A DNA stretch of 19,102 bases from the NCBI GenBank assembly GCA_051004815.1, contig JBPCJY010000157.1, positions 1-19,102 on the forward strand, given 5' to 3'. This stretch comes from JBBQXY01 sp051004815. GTDB taxonomy: Bacteria > Chloroflexota > Ktedonobacteria > Ktedonobacterales > Ktedonobacteraceae. Below the pieces are notes generated by a model. That model was not told where the DNA came from. It saw nothing but the letters and a program-made list of their open reading frames with translations, and ran no database searches. Shown here piece after piece: positions 14,963 through 19,102 of the stretch (position 1 is the first letter of the stretch; every line of letters begins with the position of its first letter). Position numbers and translations under genes: made by a program.

Positions 14963-16942
14963 TTACGATACCCTGGTTTCCGTCTGGGGCGCAATGGATT
15001 GCACCTCTACATGTTCGCGTTCGGCGCGGCTTTCGGCCTGCTCTTTCACGAGACGAATCTCGTTTTCGTAGATACGGCGCAGAATGGCGACCGCATTCGC
15101 GTAGGTTGAGTCCATCCCCAAGTACGAGAGGCTGCCTGCGCCAAGGTTTTTGCCGCGTGTGTAGGGGGTATCCGATGCATAATGCAGAATGCCCAGTTCA
15201 TACGGCAAACTGGCGAAGTTGATATTTTCCCCGGTGGGATAACGCAAAAGGTATTGGTCTTCGTAGATGGCGTTAAGGTACGGGCCGCTTTCCATCTCAA
15301 CGACGGTATAGTTGGCGCGATAATAGAAATCCAGGTACTGGCGATTTTGCAGGTACGTTCCCTTCGCGGAGACCGCCTTCTGATTATCCAGCACGGAACC
15401 ATAGATGAGGTACGGCTGCACGTCCTGGGCGATAAAACAGTTATCCAGCCAGTAGGTATTTTGTGAATGCTCATCAAGCACCACATTGGAAATCATCACG
15501 TCACCGATACTGCCGTTCAAGGTAGCAGCCTTGCCCAGAACATAGATACCGCGAATTTGTACCACGTTTTCCATGATCTCACGCAGCATACGATAGGCGG
15601 CCATGCCCAGTGGATAATCAATATTTAAGATCAACGCCTCGCTCTGCGCCAGTTTATCCATACCAGGCATACGGCAGCGTGGGTCAATTTCCATCTGGCG
15701 CAGCTTGGAAAGCTCAAACACCTGGGCATCGATCTCCAGACCATGCCGTGCGCCCACATGCCAGATACCGCGTTCATGTTCTTCACGCGGACGGTTAAAG
15801 GCGAACTCTTTACCGCCAGCAGTACCCATCCACTCGCGAGCCGTGAAGTAGAGGAAATTTTGCCAATTGCCAGGCACGGTTCCCTGCTGCAATTTGCGGC
15901 ACTCGTCGGCCAGATAGGGGTCTTCCCCACTGAGAGCGAACTGAGTCAATTCATCCTGACGATTCAAGATGCTGCCCGACATGAGATTGACCAGGCTATG
16001 TGTATTACTGGACACAAAGTACACGGGCTTATTTTGTATGGCGAGCGTGTTCAATAGTTGCTCGACAGGCGACCACCATTTACGGGTCGCTCGCACATAG
16101 CCGACATGCGAACCGCCCAGCATGCGCAGCAAAAAGCTCTTACGGTGCTTACCAATTTTGAGCAGGTTGTCCCAGAGGCGGTCGCCCCAGATCAATTCAA
16201 GCCGATGCCAGTCCCCTGGTTGAATGTGCAGCCGCTCACGCAACACCTTCGTAATCTCGGCAAAGACGGGCGAGGTGCTATCCATACGCGTCTCAAGCAA
16301 CTGCATCGTGGTTGGCTCAGCATTGAGCAGGTAATACATCTTGTTCCATTCGATCTGGAAGGCCACCAGAATGGGAACAATATCGTCGGTATCGCTCACG
16401 CTGGCAACATAGACAGCCAAGGTCTCCTTGCCATCATAGAACCACTTGCGTCGTCGTGCGGAGGCCGTGACTGCCTCCCAACCATTAACATGAAAACCCT
16501 GCTGCTGAAACACTTCTTCCGATTGACCCAATAATACCAGGTTACAATTGACAATCGAGGCGGGCAGCCGCAGCACGCTATAAATGAGCGCGGACATATC
16601 TGGGTAAGGGGAACGCGATTCGGGGTGTAGACTGGAGTCAATGTTGTAATGCGCCTGCACCAGGGCCTTCAAGCTAATTTCGCCTGAACTACGTAGTAAT
16701 GTGTTATACGTGCGAATATACAGCTCAACATCACGCTTGCCGGCCTCGTGCCGTTCATCTTCGTGCTCAAAAGCGGCACTGGTGACGGTGTGGGTCAATC
16801 TGTGTATGTCCGGTAATGGTTGACTATCGGTTCCTTCCAGCAGGAGATCATCTTGTTCCTCCTGCTGACCTTCAAGCGGCTCAGGGGTATGGTTGGAGTT
16901 ATGAGAATTTTTGTTTTTACGTGACACGATGTTCTTCTCCAT
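14963..16942 (-). CDS. Uncharacterised 659-aa protein with nucleoside-phosphorylase-like segment
   Basis: The full-length family is not one I can name. Residues 1-60 are polar and low-complexity. The C-terminal third contains ILNIDYPLGMAAYRMLREI, then GIYVLGKAATLNGSIGDVMI and SNVVLDEHSQNTYW. This resembles the glycine-rich core and GD(V) strand of the PNP/UDP-phosphorylase and AMP-nucleosidase superfamily. If so it may split a nucleoside or nucleotide, but catalytic residues cannot be assigned by eye. The first ATG (16942) lacks a clear ribosome site; GTG at 16927 has GGAG nine bases upstream and is an equal candidate. It is first in the operon, and its stop lies 19 bases before the pseudokinase ATG. 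Confidence 0.75.
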   Translation of the reverse strand: MEKNIVSRKNKNSHNSNHTPEPLEGQQEEQDDLLLEGTDSQPLPDIHRLTHTVTSAAFEHEDERHEAGKRDVELYIRTYNTLLRSSGEISLKALVQAHYNIDSSLHPESRSPYPDMSALIYSVLRLPASIVNCNLVLLGQSEEVFQQQGFHVNGWEAVTASARRRKWFYDGKETLAVYVASVSDTDDIVPILVAFQIEWNKMYYLLNAEPTTMQLLETRMDSTSPVFAEITKVLRERLHIQPGDWHRLELIWGDRLWDNLLKIGKHRKSFLLRMLGGSHVGYVRATRKWWSPVEQLLNTLAIQNKPVYFVSSNTHSLVNLMSGSILNRQDELTQFALSGEDPYLADECRKLQQGTVPGNWQNFLYFTAREWMGTAGGKEFAFNRPREEHERGIWHVGARHGLEIDAQVFELSKLRQMEIDPRCRMPGMDKLAQSEALILNIDYPLGMAAYRMLREIMENVVQIRGIYVLGKAATLNGSIGDVMISNVVLDEHSQNTYWLDNCFIAQDVQPYLIYGSVLDNQKAVSAKGTYLQNRQYLDFYYRANYTVVEMESGPYLNAIYEDQYLLRYPTGENINFASLPYELGILHYASDTPYTRGKNLGAGSLSYLGMDSTYANAVAILRRIYENEIRLVKEQAESRAEREHVEVQSIAPQTETRVS

Positions 16943-17000
16943 TTTGCTTCAAGCTTCATTGCCAAGCAATGGCTGCGCTTATCCTTTATTATTTCCCATA

Positions 17001-17006
17001 ATTATA
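17001..17006 (-). promoter_or_regulatory. Candidate -10 box of the minus-strand operon
   Basis: A perfect TATAAT on the minus strand, about 60 bases before the first ATG. The hexamer 17 bases upstream (TATCAT) is a poor -35. A small hairpin CATTGC-CAA-GCAATG (16957-16971) lies in the leader. Confidence 0.4.
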
Positions 17007-17063
17007 CCTTTTTGCACGCTTTTATGATAGGGGAAGCGGGAAGCCAGACGTTTGGAGATAAGG

Positions 17064-17136
17064 CTGTCATTCTGAGCGCCGCGAAGAATCTCTCACTCGC
17101 CCAGGTACAGATTCTTCGCGGCGCTCAGAATGACAG
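17064..17136. repeat. REP-like hairpin, copy 2 (28-bp perfect stem)
   Basis: The left arm is 17064-17091 and the right arm 17109-17136, exact reverse complements with a 17-base loop. The stem differs from copy 1 by a matched change in both arms (GCGCAGCG with CGCTGCGC there, GCGCCGCG with CGCGGCGC here), so pairing is kept. A minus-strand reading gives the known spurious peptide CHSERREES. Confidence 0.9.
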
Positions 17137-17195
17137 GCCGAATCCCTCTCCATGACAGGCCGAATCCCTCTCCATGACGGGCCGAATCCCTCTCC
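17130..17195. repeat. Tandem repeat, three 22-bp units
   Basis: Units start at 17130, 17152 and 17174, each reading ATGACAGG followed by CCGAATCCCTCTCC. The third has one A to G change. The first unit overlaps the right arm of the hairpin, so it seems to have grown from the hairpin end. The short hairpin GTCCG-CTCA-CGGAC follows directly. Confidence 0.85.
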
Positions 17196-17248
17196 AGTCC
17201 GCTCACGGACAGGCTTCTCTCCAAATGTCTGGCGGGAAGCTTCACCCC

Positions 17249-17277
17249 TTGACAATTACCTTATGTTCGACTATACT
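17249..17277 (+). promoter_or_regulatory. Strong sigma70-type promoter of the ArsR-type regulator
   Basis: A perfect TTGACA (17249-17254), a 17-base spacer and TATACT (17272-17277). GTTCGA (17265-17270) and two copies of TCGAAC just downstream (17296-17301 and 17313-17318) form inverted partners around the start region. TTCGACTATA / TTATACGAA is a looser dyad over the -10. These are candidate autoregulatory sites. Confidence 0.7.
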
Positions 17278-17333
17278 AATGTTATACGAAACAAATCGAA
17301 CGACAAAGGTGTCGAACGGACGAAATAATTCGT

Positions 17334-18425
17334 ATGACAGATGCAGGTGAAGGTATGAATGTGCGAGATATAGCAGGTCGGAAACTTCCTACTGTCACAA
17401 TTGAGGTTGGTCTGGCCTACGAATTTTTGATGAACCTGATCGTCTTTAACGAAAAAGATGACTCTGACTACGAACTGGACAGTACATGGTTCGATGAAGC
17501 GCGTACAAAAGCGGGGGAAGAGTTGCTTCAGGCTTGTAGCGCATTTCAGTCCGATTGTAACCACATCTGGAAACACCTGCTTGGTATTGCCTATGATAGC
17601 GAGCCACCCAGAGATGTAGCTACCTTGCTTACAAACGTAGCGGCAACCGACGCGTTTGAGCTGCGTTTGCACATTATTGGCTATTATCGTCGAGGTTTCA
17701 GGCGGTCAACACCGCTCGATATCATCCTCGCGGCGGCTGAAGGCGACGCGCATGCACAGAAGCAATTTATCAAAACGGCTTCACGCGACGAGGGCGATTG
17801 GGGTAATGAACTGCGCTACATCTTCTCGATTGATGCCGAAGAGATGAAAAAAACGCTGCTCTACATTTTGCAAAATTGGTATGAACGCGTCTTTCGCGAC
17901 TACGAGCAACAATGGTTGCCCATCTTAGAACGTGACGCGGAGGTCAAGCGGGCCATGGTGGCAACGATGCCGCTCGAGCGTTTGATCGAAACGGCTACCA
18001 ATGGCCTTTTGTATGAGCCAGAAGCGGGTTTGCGTCGGGTACTGCTTATTCCCAGCTATATGATGCGCCCCTGGAACGAAATTTCAGAGTACCAGGATAG
18101 CAAGATATTTTGCTATCCGGTCGCGGATGAGAGTATCTCAGAAGACAGCAATACTCCGCCTGTGCGCCTGGTGCGACTCTACAAGGCATTGGCGGACGAG
18201 CGGCGTCTACGCCTACTTAAGCTGCTGATGACGCGAAGCTATACGCTTCAGGAGATTGCCGACGAGTTTGGCGTGGCGAAAACAACCATGCATCATCACC
18301 TGGCAACCTTGCGTACCGCGGGTTTAGTACGCGCCCAGGCCGACGGTAAGTTTTACAAGCTGCGGCATGAGATGCTTTCCGAGGTCTCTGAACTCCTGGA
18401 TAGCTATCTCAAAGGGAAACTGTAG
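17334..18425 (+). CDS. ArsR-type winged-helix regulator with large N-terminal domain
   Basis: The last 87 residues (277-363) are an ArsR-like DNA-binding domain: LYKALADERRLRLLKLLMTR, then TLQEIADEFGVAKTTMHHHLATLRTAGLV as helix-turn-helix. Typical ArsR proteins are about 100 aa, so the remaining 275 residues are a large N-terminal domain, probably for sensing or multimerisation. I do not recognise it firmly. No ArsR metal-binding CxC motif is visible. The ATG at 17334 sits in the dyad ACGAA-ATAA-TTCGT and lacks a clear ribosome site, whereas the ATG at 17355 has AGGTGA four bases upstream and may be the real start. A strong promoter and repeated TCGAAC sites suggest self-regulation. Confidence 0.8.
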   Translation: MTDAGEGMNVRDIAGRKLPTVTIEVGLAYEFLMNLIVFNEKDDSDYELDSTWFDEARTKAGEELLQACSAFQSDCNHIWKHLLGIAYDSEPPRDVATLLTNVAATDAFELRLHIIGYYRRGFRRSTPLDIILAAAEGDAHAQKQFIKTASRDEGDWGNELRYIFSIDAEEMKKTLLYILQNWYERVFRDYEQQWLPILERDAEVKRAMVATMPLERLIETATNGLLYEPEAGLRRVLLIPSYMMRPWNEISEYQDSKIFCYPVADESISEDSNTPPVRLVRLYKALADERRLRLLKLLMTRSYTLQEIADEFGVAKTTMHHHLATLRTAGLVRAQADGKFYKLRHEMLSEVSELLDSYLKGKL

Positions 18426-18430
18426 TGGCC

Positions 18431-18520
18431 ACCAGGGCGACCGCAAGGGTGCGCCCCTACTATACGACGATGCATCTTCTACCCATGGAGCGTGTATAGT
18501 AGGAACGCACCCTTGCCACT
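18431..18520. repeat. Interspersed stem-loop repeat, same family as window start
   Basis: CAAGGGTGCG (18444-18453) pairs with CGCACCCTTG (18506-18515), and CTACTATAC (18457-18465) pairs with GTATAGTAG (18494-18502), with mismatches between. The copy begins with CCAGGGCGACCGCAAGGG. It lies a few bases after the regulator's stop, so it may also end that transcript. The rest of the 18426-18588 gap holds CTCTCC-TG-GGAGAG and no gene. Confidence 0.8.
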
Positions 18521-18588
18521 CTCTCCTGGGAGAGGGAATAAGCCCTGGCAATCATTCATAGACCTTCTTATTATGAAAGGGGACAGCG

Positions 18589-18957
18589 ATGCTTCTATTA
18601 TTGAATCAACAAGTAGCCGATTACCGCCGTCTGGATCTCCAGCGCGAGGTAGAGATGGCACGCTTAGCCTCTCTCTGTGGCAAACTGGCACAAAAGTCCC
18701 ACCAGCGCGGTCAACAGACCTTCTTATCGCATTGGTTTAACAGGACAAGATTGTTGTCTCGACGACCTATTGTGCTATCCAAGCCACTACATGAAGAAGT
18801 ACTTTTAGCTGAGATCAAGCCAGCCCTACAGGCCACCCTCTCAGCCATGTATCGGGAAGGTTTGATCTCCGACTACGACGATACATTTGTAAAGCAGTTT
18901 AACGAGACGTTTGAGCGCGAACTGGTCCATCAAGCCGAGTGCCATGCTATGAGTTAA
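18589..18957 (+). CDS. Uncharacterised 122-aa protein
   Basis: I do not recognise this one. It is a soluble, mostly helical sequence by appearance: an N-terminal leucine-rich stretch (MLLLLNQQVADYRR), a basic middle (HWFNRTRLLSRRP) and an acidic C-terminal third (EIKPALQ, SDYDDTFVKQFNETFERELVHQAE). The N-terminal leucines are too short for a signal peptide. AAAGGGG six bases before the ATG supports the start. The upstream gene is a transcriptional regulator, but a repeat lies between, so cotranscription is doubtful. Compositional and length evidence make it a likely gene, with function unknown. Confidence 0.6.
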   Translation: MLLLLNQQVADYRRLDLQREVEMARLASLCGKLAQKSHQRGQQTFLSHWFNRTRLLSRRPIVLSKPLHEEVLLAEIKPALQATLSAMYREGLISDYDDTFVKQFNETFERELVHQAECHAMS

Positions 18958-19006
18958 TAGCTGATGCTGATCGGGCGAGGTGCGTAGTTTGTCCGTTGTG
19001 TGGTGA

Positions 19007-19102
19007 CCAGGGCGACCACGAGGGCTTACACAGGTAGGTTTTTTTCAACACCCAGTTCCTCGGCGTGGGCTCCCGCCGGGGAAGGAGAAAACCCATGACC
19101 CC
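19007..19102. repeat. Repeat fragment related to the composite palindrome arm
   Basis: CCAGGGCGACCACGAGGGCT, then TACACAGGTAGGTTTTTTT and CACCCAGTTCCTCG match the arm at 10213-10269 with few changes. The right side runs out of the window and no open reading frame is seen. Confidence 0.7.

Noticed and set aside
17067..17255. Minus-strand open frame over the hairpin and tandem repeat (CHSERREES peptide)
   Set aside because: It is the translation of the repeat itself, a known spurious peptide, and has no start context.

Overview
The window reads as chromosomal DNA from a Ktedonobacteria-like member of the Chloroflexota (inferred). The grounds are WD40 blades of the form YRGH..VAWSPDG.RIASAS.D.TVQVWDA.TG, a kinase N-terminus of the MSNRVGQQLGDYRLLRLLGEG type, a second receptor-like Ser/Thr kinase with a large polytopic tail, and many short interspersed palindromes. 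No phage, plasmid, CRISPR, rRNA or tRNA signal was seen.

Layout. 1-70: a stem-loop repeat. 118-1218 (-): a membrane-anchored seven-bladed WD40 protein, divergent from a PadR regulator (1394-1933, +). 1930-2640 (-): a SprT-like zinc metalloprotease. 2829-5921 (-): a 1030-aa Ser/Thr kinase with about 19 membrane segments, driven by a strong promoter with a palindrome between -35 and -10. 6221-6706 (+): a small unknown gene with its own promoter and terminator. 6891-10209 (+): a compact four-gene operon of MaoC-like hydratase, acyl-CoA ligase, R2-like ligand-binding oxidase and a stand-alone Lrp/AsnC ligand-binding domain. 10213-10619: a composite palindromic repeat carrying a 27-bp perfect hairpin and interrupted by a MITE-like 222-bp element. 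10635-16942 (-): a three-gene operon of a large protein with a nucleoside-phosphorylase-like segment, a 1350-aa pseudokinase with 22 WD40 blades, and a YgiT-type zinc-finger protein. 17001-17333: promoters in both directions, a second copy of the hairpin and a 22-bp tandem repeat. 17334-18425 (+): a fused ArsR-type regulator. 18431-18520: another palindromic repeat. 18589-18957 (+): a small unknown gene. The window closes with a further repeat fragment.

How the genes may work together. The R2lox operon puts an oxidase with no known natural substrate between an acyl-CoA ligase and a MaoC hydratase, which points to CoA-activated lipid or acyl chemistry. The minus-strand operon joins a possible nucleotide or nucleoside-acting enzyme to a catalytically dead kinase on a very large propeller scaffold, and looks like a signalling or conflict-type module. 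Both interpretations are inference from gene context and motifs; no database search was possible.
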